DNA of 64,000 nucleotides from Streptomyces sp. 71268 (GTDB lineage Bacteria; Actinomycetota; Actinomycetes; Streptomycetales; Streptomycetaceae): the NCBI RefSeq assembly GCF_029392895.1, contig NZ_CP114200.1, positions 4,247,001-4,311,000 of the forward strand, in the 5' to 3' direction. Each line of letters begins with the position of its first letter. Position 1 is the stretch's first letter. Shown one piece after another: positions 50,200 through 58,755 of this stretch. Below the pieces are notes generated by a model that worked only from the letters and a program-made list of their open reading frames with translations, ran no database searches and was not told the origin of the DNA. A program made the translations under genes and the position numbers.

Positions 50200-50586
50200 A
50201 TGCCTACGGAAACCACCTCCACGCCCGCCTTCCGCTACGCCGCCGTCACCTTCGACTGCCCCGACCCCGCCGTCCTGGCCCGCTTCTACGGCGAGATCCT
50301 GGGCCTGCCCGTGGCCTTCTCGTCCGACGACTTCGTGATGTTGGGCGAGGAGGGCGCGCCCGGCCTGGGCTTCAACCGGCTCGCCGACTACCGCCGGCCG
50401 ACCTGGCCGGACCCGGCCCAGGAGAAGCAGGCGCACATCGACTTCGCCGTGGACGACCTGGAGGCCGCCGAGGCCCGGCTCCTCGCCCTGGGGGCCACCA
50501 AGGCGGAGTTCCAGCCGGAGCCCGACCGCTGGCGGGTGCTGCTCGACCCCGCCGGCCACCCCTTCTGCGTCTCGAACCTGACCTGA
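50200..50586 (+). CDS. VOC family (glyoxalase-like) protein
   Basis: 128 residues, two beta-alpha-beta-beta-beta modules. Blocks are YAAVTFDCPDPAVLARFYGEILG at the N-terminus, HIDFAVDDLEAAEARLLALGAT in the middle, and RVLLDPAGHPFCVSNLT at the end. Vicinal-oxygen-chelate enzymes act on diverse small molecules or confer resistance by binding; no specific role is evident. The divergent WYL regulator is often paired with VOC genes. Leaderless start after TAGCGT. A long stem-loop terminator follows. Confidence 0.87.
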   Translation: MPTETTSTPAFRYAAVTFDCPDPAVLARFYGEILGLPVAFSSDDFVMLGEEGAPGLGFNRLADYRRPTWPDPAQEKQAHIDFAVDDLEAAEARLLALGATKAEFQPEPDRWRVLLDPAGHPFCVSNLT

Positions 50587-50614
50587 CCAGGCGGGTTTCC
50601 CGCTTCCCGCTGCC

Positions 50615-50655
50615 ACGGCCCGGCCGTCCGCCTCTCCGGCGGGCGGCCGGGCCGT
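50615..50655 (+). terminator. Long hairpin terminator of the VOC gene
   Basis: ACGGCCCGGCCG (50615-50626) pairs with CGGCCGGGCCGT (50644-50655); inner bases CCGCC/GGCGG extend the stem to about 18 pairs with a 5-nt loop. Confidence 0.85.
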
Positions 50656-50776
50656 TCACGTGCGGCGACGGATCGGTGCGGGCCGGGTTCGCGCGCTGGG
50701 CGGGGCCAGTGTCGCGACCGGCGCGGTGGCGCGCGATCATGCCTGGAGCGGATGACCCCGCCGCACGGCTGTGCGC

Positions 50777-50811
50777 TCTTGGATGTTTTTGTTTGGATTG
50801 ATAAGCCAAGA
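50777..50811. promoter_or_regulatory. AT-rich repeat island upstream of the DeoR gene
   Basis: TTGGAT occurs at 50779 and 50793 (14 bp apart); TCTTGG (50777-50782) is mirrored by CCAAGA (50806-50811). AT-rich content is exceptional here, suggesting a DeoR binding region or promoter. Confidence 0.4.
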
Positions 50812-51168
50812 TTCACGAGTGAGCAGTCATGTGGGTGCGTATGCCACCCTGCTCCGCGGCGGGGCACAGTAGGCGCGGGGCCGTCGCTCGCGGTCCCGCC
50901 GTATGTGGGGTGGCCGTGGACGGCCACCGTGAGGCCGCGTACGGCGTGGTACGCGGCGTACGGCGCGGCGCGGTCCCCCGGCCGCGTCCGGCGTGGCCCG
51001 CCCGGCGCCGCGGCGACCAGCGGGAACCCGGGTGTGGCGGCCGTGCTACGCGCGGAGCCCCGCGACATCAGGACACATGGCAGTACGACAACGACGACGA
51101 CCCGCAAGGCCCCGCGCCAGCGGTGGGCCCGCGCCGCCAGCCCGCGGTCGCGACGTGGTGGAGGTGTA

Positions 51169-51951
51169 GTGAACCGGTACGAACGACACAACATGCTGCT
51201 GGGACTGCTCGCTGAGCGGCGGCAGTTGGAGGTGGACAGCGTCGCGGCCGAGCTGGACGTGTCGGCGGCGACGATCCGCCGGGACCTCGACCATCTCGCC
51301 GAACAGCGGCTGCTCACCCGGACCAGAGGCGGCGCGGTGGCGCACACCGTCGCGTACGACCTGCCGCTGCGCTACAAGGCCATGCGGCACGGCGAGGAGA
51401 AGGAGCGGATCGGACGGGCCGCCGCCGGCCTGGTCAGCCGGGGGATGGTGGTGGGCCTCAACGGCGGCACGACCACCACCGAGGTGGCCCGCGCCATCGC
51501 CACCAGGACGGACGGGCCGGACAAGGCCGACGAGCCGGTGGTGACGATCGTGACCAACGCGCTGAACATCGCCAACGAGCTGGCCGTACGCCCGCACGTG
51601 AAGATCGTGGCCACCGGCGGGGTGGCGATGCCGCAGTCCTACGAGCTGATCGGGCCGCTGGCCGGGCACATCCTGCGCGAGATCAGCCTGGACATCGCGT
51701 TCATCGGCGTGGGCGCCCTGCACCCGGAACTTGGCGCCAGTGCGCACGACGAGGGTGAAGCGAGCATCAACGCGCTGCTTGCCGGCCAGGCCCGCAAGCT
51801 CGTGGTGGTGGCGGACAGTTCCAAGCTGGGCGAGCAGGCGTTCGCCCGGATCTGCGCGGTGGGCGCCATCGACGTGCTGGTCACGGACTCGAACGCGCCG
51901 GAGCAGGCCAAGCGGTTCGAGGAGCGCGGGGTGACCGTGATCCAGGCGTGA
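51169..51951 (+). CDS. DeoR/GlpR family transcriptional regulator
   Basis: 260 residues. DeoR HTH at 1-57: YERHNMLLGLLAERRQLEVDSVAAELDVSAATIRRDLDHL, then TRTRGGAV. The sugar-phosphate sensor domain follows, with GLNGGTTTTEVARAI, TNALNIANEL, GGVAMPQSYELIGPLA and VVADSSKLGEQAFARI. Such repressors respond to sugar phosphates, fitting control of the ABC/SIS/Gfo-Idh cassette. GTG start with GTGGAGG 4-5 nt upstream. A 10-bp stem terminator follows. Confidence 0.88.
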   Translation: MNRYERHNMLLGLLAERRQLEVDSVAAELDVSAATIRRDLDHLAEQRLLTRTRGGAVAHTVAYDLPLRYKAMRHGEEKERIGRAAAGLVSRGMVVGLNGGTTTTEVARAIATRTDGPDKADEPVVTIVTNALNIANELAVRPHVKIVATGGVAMPQSYELIGPLAGHILREISLDIAFIGVGALHPELGASAHDEGEASINALLAGQARKLVVVADSSKLGEQAFARICAVGAIDVLVTDSNAPEQAKRFEERGVTVIQA

Positions 51952-51957
51952 GGGCCG

Positions 51958-51982
51958 CCCGGGGAGGCGCCGCCTCCCCGGG
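51958..51982 (+). terminator. Hairpin terminator of the DeoR gene
   Basis: CCCGGGGAGG-CGCCG-CCTCCCCGGG, 10-bp perfect stem and 5-nt loop starting 6 nt after the stop. Confidence 0.8.
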
Positions 51983-52249
51983 TAGCGCTCGGACACGCGC
52001 AGGTCACGCACCGTGGAGTGTGATTCTGCGCGTTTACAGATCTTTATGAACACCTCTTGTCACCTTCGAGCAGTGGCGTGCAAGATGAAGCCGCCTCGTG
52101 GTGAACGTCGCCGCGTGCGGCTTCCGCCGCGCGCCCCGGCGTGCTCCCACCACGAGGACTCGGCAGTCACCTCACCTCGCACGGCGGTCTCCGCGCGTCC
52201 CGGGCGGGCTGCCCCGCATCCGCTCTCGCTCTCACTGCCGGAGGTGAAT

Positions 52250-53263
52250 GTGACGGCTTCCGTTTCCTCGTCTGCCCGTCCGGGCACGTCGCAGCACGAA
52301 GCCCCGCCCTCTGCGGCCCCCAGCCCGAAGGGAAAGCGAGCTCAGCGCAAGCTCGGTCGCGTTCCGCTGCGCCACCGACTGCGGCGCGACTGGGTGCTGT
52401 TGGCGCTGTGCCTGCCCGGCGTGGCGTACTTCGGGGCGTTCTTCTACCTGCCGCTGCTCGGCAACGTCATCGCCTTCCAGGACTACCAGCCCTTCCTGGG
52501 CTTCAAGCACAGCCCGTACGTGGGCCTGCGGAACTTCAGCGCGCTCGTCGAGCAGCCGGAGTTCTGGACGGCGGTGTACAACACGCTGGAGATCACCGCG
52601 CTCCAACTGCTGCTGTACTTCCCCGCGCCGATCGCGCTGGCCCTGCTGCTGAACTCGCTGGTCGGCGAGACGCTCCGGCGCTTCGTGCAGACCGTGGTCT
52701 ACCTGCCGCACTTCCTGTCCTGGGTCGTGGTGGTGGCGATGTTCAAGCAGGTGCTCGGCGGCACCGGCACCGTGAGCAGCTTCCTCAACGACCACGGGGT
52801 CGGCGTCGGCAACATCATGACCAACCCCGACACCTTCAAGCTGCTCGTCACCTCCCAGATGATCTGGAAGGACTGCGGCTGGGGCGCGATCATCTTCCTC
52901 GCCGCGATGGCCTCCATCGACACCGCGCAGTACGAGTCGGCGGCGATGGACGGCGCCGGGCCCTGGCGGCGGATGTGGCACGTGACGCTGCCGGGCATCC
53001 GGCCGGTGATCATCATGCTGCTGATCCTGCGCCTGGGCGACATCCTCAACGTCGGTTTCGAGCAGATGCTGCTCCAGCGCGAGGCGGTGGGCGCCGAGGC
53101 GTCCGAAGTCCTCGACACCTACGTCTACTTCCACGGCGTCGTGGACGGCGACTGGGGCATGAGCACGGCCGCCGGACTGATGAAGGGCGTGATCGGCCTG
53201 GTGCTGATCCTCGCCGCGAACAAGCTGGCCCACCGCTTCGGCGAGCAGGGAGTGTACAAGTGA
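52250..53263 (+). CDS. Carbohydrate ABC transporter permease (LplB/UgpA type)
   Basis: 337 residues, binding-protein-dependent importer subunit with about six helices starting WVLLALCLPGVAYFGAFFYLPLLGNVIAFQDYQPF. The EAA cytoplasmic loop that contacts the ATPase is YESAAMDGAGPWRRMWHVTLPGI. The N-terminal 45 residues are soluble. GGAGG lies 5 nt before the GTG. It overlaps the second permease by 4 bp. No ATPase gene is present; streptomycete sugar importers commonly share the MsiK ATPase encoded elsewhere. Confidence 0.9.
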   Translation: MTASVSSSARPGTSQHEAPPSAAPSPKGKRAQRKLGRVPLRHRLRRDWVLLALCLPGVAYFGAFFYLPLLGNVIAFQDYQPFLGFKHSPYVGLRNFSALVEQPEFWTAVYNTLEITALQLLLYFPAPIALALLLNSLVGETLRRFVQTVVYLPHFLSWVVVVAMFKQVLGGTGTVSSFLNDHGVGVGNIMTNPDTFKLLVTSQMIWKDCGWGAIIFLAAMASIDTAQYESAAMDGAGPWRRMWHVTLPGIRPVIIMLLILRLGDILNVGFEQMLLQREAVGAEASEVLDTYVYFHGVVDGDWGMSTAAGLMKGVIGLVLILAANKLAHRFGEQGVYK

Positions 53264-54243
53264 CCACCTCGCTGCTGTCCCCGCGCAAGTCGCCCGCCCC
53301 AGGCCCTTCGGGCGGCCCCGGCGGCCCCGGCGGCCCCCGCTTCCGGCGCCGCCGGGCCCGCCCCGAGCGCCCGCCGTGGATGGAGCGGCCCAGTTGGTAC
53401 GGGCAGGGCGCCAAGGCGGTCGTCCTGGTCCTGATCGTGGTGGCCGTCGGCTACCCGTTCCTGCTCGCGCTCGGCACCAGCCTCGCCGGCCAGGAGGAGC
53501 TGGACGCCAACGGCGGCTACGTGCTGATCCCGGAGCACCCGACGTTCGAGGCGTACAACGTGCTGCTCCAGGGTGGCGTGGTGACCCGGGCGGCGATGGT
53601 CAGCGTCGTGGTCACGGGCGTCGGCACGGTGCTGAGCGTCCTGTGCACGATCGCTCTCGCCTACGGCCTGTCCCGCCCCGGCATGGTGGGCGGCAAGCCG
53701 ATCCTGCTGCTGGTGCTCGGCACGTTCCTGTTCACGCCCGGCATCATCCCCACCTATCTGGTGGTGCAGGAGTTCGGCATGCTGGACAGCTACGCCTCGC
53801 TGGTGTTGCCGGTCCTGTTGAACGTCTTCAACGTCATCGTGGTGCGGGCGTTCTTCCAGGGAATTCCGACCGAGTTGTACGAGGCGGCGCGACTCGACGG
53901 CGCCGGCGAGCTGACCATCCTGTGCCGCATCGTGCTGCCGCTGTCCAAGGCGGTCATCGCGGTCGTCGGCCTGTTCTACGGGGTCAGCTACTGGAACAGC
54001 TTCTTCAACGCGCTGCTGTTCCTGAACGACTCCGGGAAGTACCCGCTCCAGGTCGTCCTGCGCTCCTATGTCGTACAGGGCGAGAGCATCAACGCCAAGG
54101 CGATGGGCGTCAGTCAGCTCCCGCCGTCCATCTCGCTCCAGATGGCCGTGCTCATCCTCGCGCTCATTCCGATTCTTTGCGTGTACCCCTTCCTCCAGAA
54201 GTACTTCGCCAAGGGCGTGCTCACCGGCGCCATCAAGGGCTGA
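53260..54243 (+). CDS. Carbohydrate ABC transporter permease (LplC/UgpE type)
   Basis: 327 residues, partner permease. After a Pro/Gly/Arg-rich start (1-45), about six helices begin with AVVLVLIVVAVGYPFLLALGTS. The EAA loop reads LYEAARLDGAGELTILCRIVLPLSKA. The C-terminus YPFLQKYFAKGVLTGAIKG is the typical end. Its GTG overlaps the upstream stop (GTGA), indicating coupled translation and a heterodimeric channel. Confidence 0.9.
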   Translation: MTTSLLSPRKSPAPGPSGGPGGPGGPRFRRRRARPERPPWMERPSWYGQGAKAVVLVLIVVAVGYPFLLALGTSLAGQEELDANGGYVLIPEHPTFEAYNVLLQGGVVTRAAMVSVVVTGVGTVLSVLCTIALAYGLSRPGMVGGKPILLLVLGTFLFTPGIIPTYLVVQEFGMLDSYASLVLPVLLNVFNVIVVRAFFQGIPTELYEAARLDGAGELTILCRIVLPLSKAVIAVVGLFYGVSYWNSFFNALLFLNDSGKYPLQVVLRSYVVQGESINAKAMGVSQLPPSISLQMAVLILALIPILCVYPFLQKYFAKGVLTGAIKG

Positions 54244-54305
54244 AAGCCCGTCGTCGCACTCACCCGCACCCTTTTGCCCGGCGCACCACCCGTCAGGAGA
54301 ACCCC

Positions 54306-56069
54306 ATGCCCCCTCAGCATTCCGACAGGCAGCAGGAGAACAGCGCGCGGGCGACAGGTCAGCGCGCGCCGCTGGCGGATTCCGCGTCCGTGTTCGGCGC
54401 CCTGAACCGGCTCGACCGGCGCCGTTTCCTCGGCGTCGCCGGCGCCGCCGGACTCGCCGTGACCGGGCTCGGCACGCTCTCCGCCTGCACCACCGGAACG
54501 AGCGCCACCGGCAAGGGCGCCGAGGGATTCCGCAAGGTCAAGCTGCCGACGTACGTGCCCGCCAACGTCGCGCCCGCCGACCTCGCCGGCAACGCGCAGG
54601 GGCTGGACGCCGCCTACCTGCGCTACCCGAAGAAGCTGGTGCGCTCGGTGCCGAAGCCGCCGGGGGACGGGGATTCGATCAGCGCGCTGACCGAGACGTT
54701 CACGACGCCGGCGCCCGCGATGGACCGCAACGGGTACTGGAAGGAGCTGAACAAGCGGCTCGGCTCCGAGCTCAAGATGAACATCGTCGTGGACAGCGGC
54801 GCCGACGCCTACCTCACGAAGTTCAACGCCATCATCGCCAGCGGCGACATTCCCGACCTGGTGTGGTTCCCGCCCAACCAGGGCCTGCGCAAGGTCCCGC
54901 AACTCCTGCAGGCCAAGTTCCACGACCTGACCTCGCATCTGTCCGGCGACGCCGTCAAGAAGTACCCCAACCTGGCCAACCTCCCGGACTACGCGTGGAA
55001 GACCGCCGTCATCAACGGGAAGATCGCCGGAGTTCCCGTCGCGTACGGGCGCATGGGACAGATCTACGTCGTCAACGAGGACTTCTGGAAGCCCGTCGGC
55101 GGATACGCCTTCGACAGCGCGCAGGACTTCCTGGACAAGGGCAAGGAACTCCTCGACACGCGGCGCAAGAAGTACGTCCTGGAACCGGCGTACGTGAACG
55201 CGCACAACATGTTCGCGCAGTGGTTCGGCGCGCCCTCCTCCTGGCGGCTCGACGGCGGAAAGCTCACCGCCAGGTACGAGACCGACGAGTACTTCGAGGC
55301 CCTGGAATTCGCGGTCAAGGTGTTCAAGGCCGGCCTCTTCTGGCCGGACCCGAACCTGACCACCACGCGCGAGAAGATGGCGCAGGGCACCCTCGGCGCC
55401 TACGTGCAGTCCTTCCCGTCGTTCCTGGTGGACGTGAAGACGTACGAGTTCCCCTTCGGCGTCATCGTGCCGTTCGCCGCCAAGCCCGGGGTGAGCGCGC
55501 ACTTCGACTTCGGCGCCGGCTCGGTCGGCTTCACCGCGATCAGCAAGGGCGCCGACAGCAAGCGCATCCCCACCCTGCTCGGCGTGCTCGACTTCCTCGC
55601 CGCGCCGTTCGGCACCGAGGAGCGGCTGTTCCTGGAGAACGGAGCCGAGGGCACCCACCACAAGCGCACCGGCGACGGCGACGTCGTCCTGACCGAGAAG
55701 GGCAACGCGGAGGCGCTCACCACCGCCATGCCGCTGGCCTTCCTGGCCAACGCCCCCGAGTACCTCTACCTGCCCGGCAAGGCCGACCTGACCCGCCGCA
55801 TCCACGGCTGGCAGCAGGAACTCCTGAAGATCGGCCAGGCCAGCCCGGTGATCGGCCACTACTCCGACACCAACGCCGACAAGGGCGCGTCCCTGACCAA
55901 GGCGCTCAACGACGGCGTGCTCGACATCATCGCCGGCCGCAAGTCGCTCTCCGACTTCGACGGGCTGCTCAAGAGCTGGCGCTCCGGCGGCGGCGACCGC
56001 ATCCGCAGGGAGTACGAGGAGTCGCTGGCCAGCGAGAAGAAGGGCAAGCAGGGCAAGCAGGCCAAGTAG
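54306..56069 (+). CDS. Extracellular solute-binding lipoprotein (LplA-like)
   Basis: 587 residues, larger than usual family 1 binding proteins but typical for LplA-type. A twin-arginine plus lipobox signal is visible: RRRFLGVAGAAGLAVTGL, then LSAC with Cys61 as lipidation site, so the protein is probably Tat-exported and anchored outside. The two-lobe domain follows (for example IIASGDIPDLVWFPP, VPVAYGRMGQIYVVNEDFW). The tail is Lys-rich (GKQGKQAK). AGGAG precedes the ATG. With the two permeases it makes a complex-carbohydrate importer; ligand unknown. Confidence 0.88.
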   Translation: MPPQHSDRQQENSARATGQRAPLADSASVFGALNRLDRRRFLGVAGAAGLAVTGLGTLSACTTGTSATGKGAEGFRKVKLPTYVPANVAPADLAGNAQGLDAAYLRYPKKLVRSVPKPPGDGDSISALTETFTTPAPAMDRNGYWKELNKRLGSELKMNIVVDSGADAYLTKFNAIIASGDIPDLVWFPPNQGLRKVPQLLQAKFHDLTSHLSGDAVKKYPNLANLPDYAWKTAVINGKIAGVPVAYGRMGQIYVVNEDFWKPVGGYAFDSAQDFLDKGKELLDTRRKKYVLEPAYVNAHNMFAQWFGAPSSWRLDGGKLTARYETDEYFEALEFAVKVFKAGLFWPDPNLTTTREKMAQGTLGAYVQSFPSFLVDVKTYEFPFGVIVPFAAKPGVSAHFDFGAGSVGFTAISKGADSKRIPTLLGVLDFLAAPFGTEERLFLENGAEGTHHKRTGDGDVVLTEKGNAEALTTAMPLAFLANAPEYLYLPGKADLTRRIHGWQQELLKIGQASPVIGHYSDTNADKGASLTKALNDGVLDIIAGRKSLSDFDGLLKSWRSGGGDRIRREYEESLASEKKGKQGKQAK

Positions 56070-56159
56070 CCGCACCGGGAGACCGGCCATCCACGCCGGC
56101 GCGCCCTGCCGTCGCCCCCCCCCGGGGGCGGGGCGTGCCGGTCACCGAGGGAGAAGGAC

Positions 56160-57344
56160 ATGGAAGACCTGCGCATCGGAGTCATCGGCCTCGGGCTGCG
56201 CGCCAACCTGGCTGTCGCCGCGCACCGGCCGGGCCACGGCAGCGTCGTGGCCGCCGTCGCCGACACCGACGAGGCGGTGCGCGCCCGGGTGCCCGAGCGG
56301 TTCGAGGGCGCGCGGGCCGTCGCCGACCACCGCACGCTCCTGGACGACCCGGGCATCGACGCGGTCATCGTCGCCACGCCCGACGACACGCACGAGACCA
56401 TCGCCCGCGCGGCGCTGTCGGCCGGCAAGCCCGCCTACGTGGAGAAGCCGCTGGGCATCACCGTCGAGCAGTGCGACGCGATCCTGCGCGCCGGCTACGA
56501 GAGCGGCACCCGACTCTACGTTGGGCACAACATGCGGCACATGGGCGTGGTGCGGCTGATGCGCGACCTGATCGCCCGGGGCGACATCGGCGAGCCGAAG
56601 ACGGTGTGGGTGCGACACTTCGTCTCGTACGGCGGCGACTACTACTTCAAGGACTGGCACGCGGACCGGCGGCGCACCACGGGGCTGCTGCTCCAGAAGG
56701 CGGCGCACGACATCGACGTGGTGCACTGGCTGGCCGGCGGCTACACCGAGCGGGTCAACGCGCTGGGCGACCTCATGGTCTACGGCGACCTGCCGCGCCG
56801 CGAGCCGGACACGCCGCGCCCGGACGGCTGGCTGCGCGAGTTCGACTGGCCGCCGACCGCGCGCCGCGACCTGCACCACGTCGTGGACGTCGAGGACGTG
56901 TCGGTGATGAACATGCGGCTGGACAACGGCGTGATCGCCGCGTACCAGCAGTGCCACTTCAGCCCCGACTACTTCCGCAACTACACGGTCATCGGCACCG
57001 AGGGCCGCATCGAGAACTTCGGCGACGGCCCCGGCGACCTGGTCAAGCTGTGGAACACCGGCCCCTCCGGCTACCGGTCCGGCGGCGACGCGGAGTTCCG
57101 GGTGCCGGAGGCGAAGGGTTCACACGGCGGCGCGGACGAGCGGATCATCGCGGAGTTCTGCCGCTTCGTGCGCGAGGGCGGCGCCACCGACACCTCACCG
57201 GTGGCCGCCCGGATGAGCGTGGCCGCCGGCGAGATGGCCACCCGCTCGCTGCGCGACGGCGGCACCCCCTTCGACGTGCCGCCGCTCGCACCGGAACTGC
57301 TCGCCTACTACGCGGCCGGCCAACAACGCCCGGCCGGCGCCTGA
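56160..57344 (+). CDS. Gfo/Idh/MocA family oxidoreductase
   Basis: 394 residues. N-terminal NAD(P)-binding Rossmann domain: IGVIGLGLRANLA, then VIVATPDDTHETIA and the conserved YVEKPLGIT, where EKP holds the catalytic Lys. The C-terminal alpha/beta domain has the sugar-binding HDIDVVHWL motif. These enzymes oxidise or epimerise sugars or inositols. GGGAGAAGGA precedes the ATG. Last gene of the ABC operon, 90 bp after the binding protein, and followed by a strong terminator, so it likely acts on the imported sugar. Confidence 0.9.
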   Translation: MEDLRIGVIGLGLRANLAVAAHRPGHGSVVAAVADTDEAVRARVPERFEGARAVADHRTLLDDPGIDAVIVATPDDTHETIARAALSAGKPAYVEKPLGITVEQCDAILRAGYESGTRLYVGHNMRHMGVVRLMRDLIARGDIGEPKTVWVRHFVSYGGDYYFKDWHADRRRTTGLLLQKAAHDIDVVHWLAGGYTERVNALGDLMVYGDLPRREPDTPRPDGWLREFDWPPTARRDLHHVVDVEDVSVMNMRLDNGVIAAYQQCHFSPDYFRNYTVIGTEGRIENFGDGPGDLVKLWNTGPSGYRSGGDAEFRVPEAKGSHGGADERIIAEFCRFVREGGATDTSPVAARMSVAAGEMATRSLRDGGTPFDVPPLAPELLAYYAAGQQRPAGA

Positions 57345-57347
57345 GCC

Positions 57348-57391
57348 GCGGGGCCGGGGCCGCACCGTTCGGGGGGCGGCCCCGGCCCCGC
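57348..57391. terminator. Bidirectional 16-bp hairpin terminator
   Basis: GCGGGGCCGGGGCCGC (57348-57363) and GCGGCCCCGGCCCCGC (57376-57391) pair perfectly with a 12-nt loop. It closes the carbohydrate operon and the convergent copper operon. Confidence 0.85.
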
Positions 57392-57492
57392 CACCACCCC
57401 GGTGGCCGGGCCGGGCTGCCCCTGCGGCTCGGCCACCGGTTCACGTCGCGTGCGTGAACTGCCTCGCTACAAAGGGGAGTTGGGGGCGTTCG

Positions 57493-58755
57493 TCAGCCCT
57501 CCAGCAGGGGCTGTCCCACGTACTCGTCCGGCTTCGCCGCCGCCGGCACCGCGAACAGGCCGCTCGCCTCGTGCCGCAGGAAGCGCGAGAGACCGTCGCC
57601 CCGGTCCAGCTTGCGCTGGACGGGCACGAATCCGCGCATCGGATCCGCCTGCCAGGCGATGAACAACAGCCCGGCGTCCGGCTGGCCGTCGTCGCGGAAG
57701 CCGTCGTGGTACGAGTACGGGCGGCGCAGCATCGCCGCGCCCTGGTTGGACTCGGGCGCGGCCACCCGCACGTGCGCGTCACCCCGGATGGCGATCGAGC
57801 CGTCCTTGGTGAACTTCTCCAGGTCCACCGGCGTGGTCTCGGTGCCGCCGGAGAGCGGGGCGCCGTCGGACTTGCGGCGGCCGATGACGCGCTCCTGCTG
57901 CTCCAGGGAGAGGTGGTCCCAGGTGTCCAGGAGCATCCGGATGCGCCGCACCACCGCGTACGAGCCGCCGCCCATCCACGCGGGTGAGCTGGCGTCGCCG
58001 CCCTTGGGGACGAAGACGCGGGCGTCGAAGTCGTCCTCCTCGGGCTTGGGGTTGTTGGTGCCGTCGATCTGGCCCATCAGGTTGCGGGTGGTGCGCGGCT
58101 TGTCGGTGGCGCCCGGCGTGCGGTTGAACCCGGTCATCTGCCAGCGCACCCTGGCCGTGTCGCCGGCCACGCGTTGCAGGACGCGCAGCGCGTTGAAGGC
58201 CACAAGCCCGTCGTTGGCGCCGATCTGGAGCCACAGGTCGCCGTCGCTGCGGGCCTTGTCGAGCACGTCGGAGGAGAAGTCCGGCAGCGGGGCCAGCGCC
58301 TGCGGCAGTTGCCTGGTCAGCCCCACCTTGCCGAAGAAGGTGCGCCCGAAGCCCATGGTGACGGTGAGCGACGCGGGGCCCGCGTCCAGCGCGCTGCCGG
58401 TGTCCTCGCGGTCCGCGGGGCGGCCCTCGACCAGCGCCCGCGCGGCCTGGGTCCAGCGGCGTAGCAGCGCGGCGGCGGCCTTGCGGTCGGCGCGCGGGGC
58501 GAGGTCGAAGGCGACGAGGTGGCCGTGGACCTGGTGCGGGTCGAGGATGCCGGCCTGCGGCGTGCCGTGCGCGCGGGCCTGCCCGCCGAAGTCCACGGCC
58601 GAGGCGCCGATGGTGGTCAGCGCGGTGGTCCCGGCGTCGTCGCGGGTCGCGCGGTCCGCCGCCACGGCGCTCGCGCCGCCGGCGACGAGCCCGGCGGCGC
58701 CCGCCGCCCCCGCGGTGCCGAGGAGGCGGCGGCGGGAGATGGAGTCCAAAGTCAT
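57493..58755 (-). CDS. dtpA: Tat-exported DyP-type heme peroxidase (DtpA/EfeB family)
   Basis: 420 residues. Twin-arginine signal SRRRLLGTAGAAGAAGLVAGG at the N-terminus, mature part from about 35. The distal-face GXXDG motif is GQIDGTNNP (about 225) and the proximal heme His lies in GDAHVRVAAPESN (about 326). DyP enzymes oxidise dyes, lignin models or cytochromes with H2O2. Its ATG overlaps the CopCD stop (ATGA), so it belongs to the copper operon; in S. lividans, as I recall, the orthologue DtpA is needed for maturation of the copper oxidase GlxA. Confidence 0.93.
   Translation of the reverse strand: MTLDSISRRRLLGTAGAAGAAGLVAGGASAVAADRATRDDAGTTALTTIGASAVDFGGQARAHGTPQAGILDPHQVHGHLVAFDLAPRADRKAAAALLRRWTQAARALVEGRPADREDTGSALDAGPASLTVTMGFGRTFFGKVGLTRQLPQALAPLPDFSSDVLDKARSDGDLWLQIGANDGLVAFNALRVLQRVAGDTARVRWQMTGFNRTPGATDKPRTTRNLMGQIDGTNNPKPEEDDFDARVFVPKGGDASSPAWMGGGSYAVVRRIRMLLDTWDHLSLEQQERVIGRRKSDGAPLSGGTETTPVDLEKFTKDGSIAIRGDAHVRVAAPESNQGAAMLRRPYSYHDGFRDDGQPDAGLLFIAWQADPMRGFVPVQRKLDRGDGLSRFLRHEASGLFAVPAAAKPDEYVGQPLLEG

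Larger units (their letters stand above)
50587..51168. other. Intergenic region upstream of the DeoR gene
   Basis: 582 bp. After the VOC terminator (50615-50655) comes an AT-rich island at about 50775-50815, then roughly 350 bp of GC-rich DNA in frame with DeoR but without protein-like character. If transcription starts near the AT-rich island, the DeoR mRNA would have a leader of over 300 nt. Confidence 0.4.

Noticed and set aside
56115..56128. C9-G5 homopolymer run before the Gfo/Idh gene as a phase-variation tract.
   Set aside because: It is intergenic and upstream of the ribosome-binding site; no frame would shift, and an assembly error is possible.
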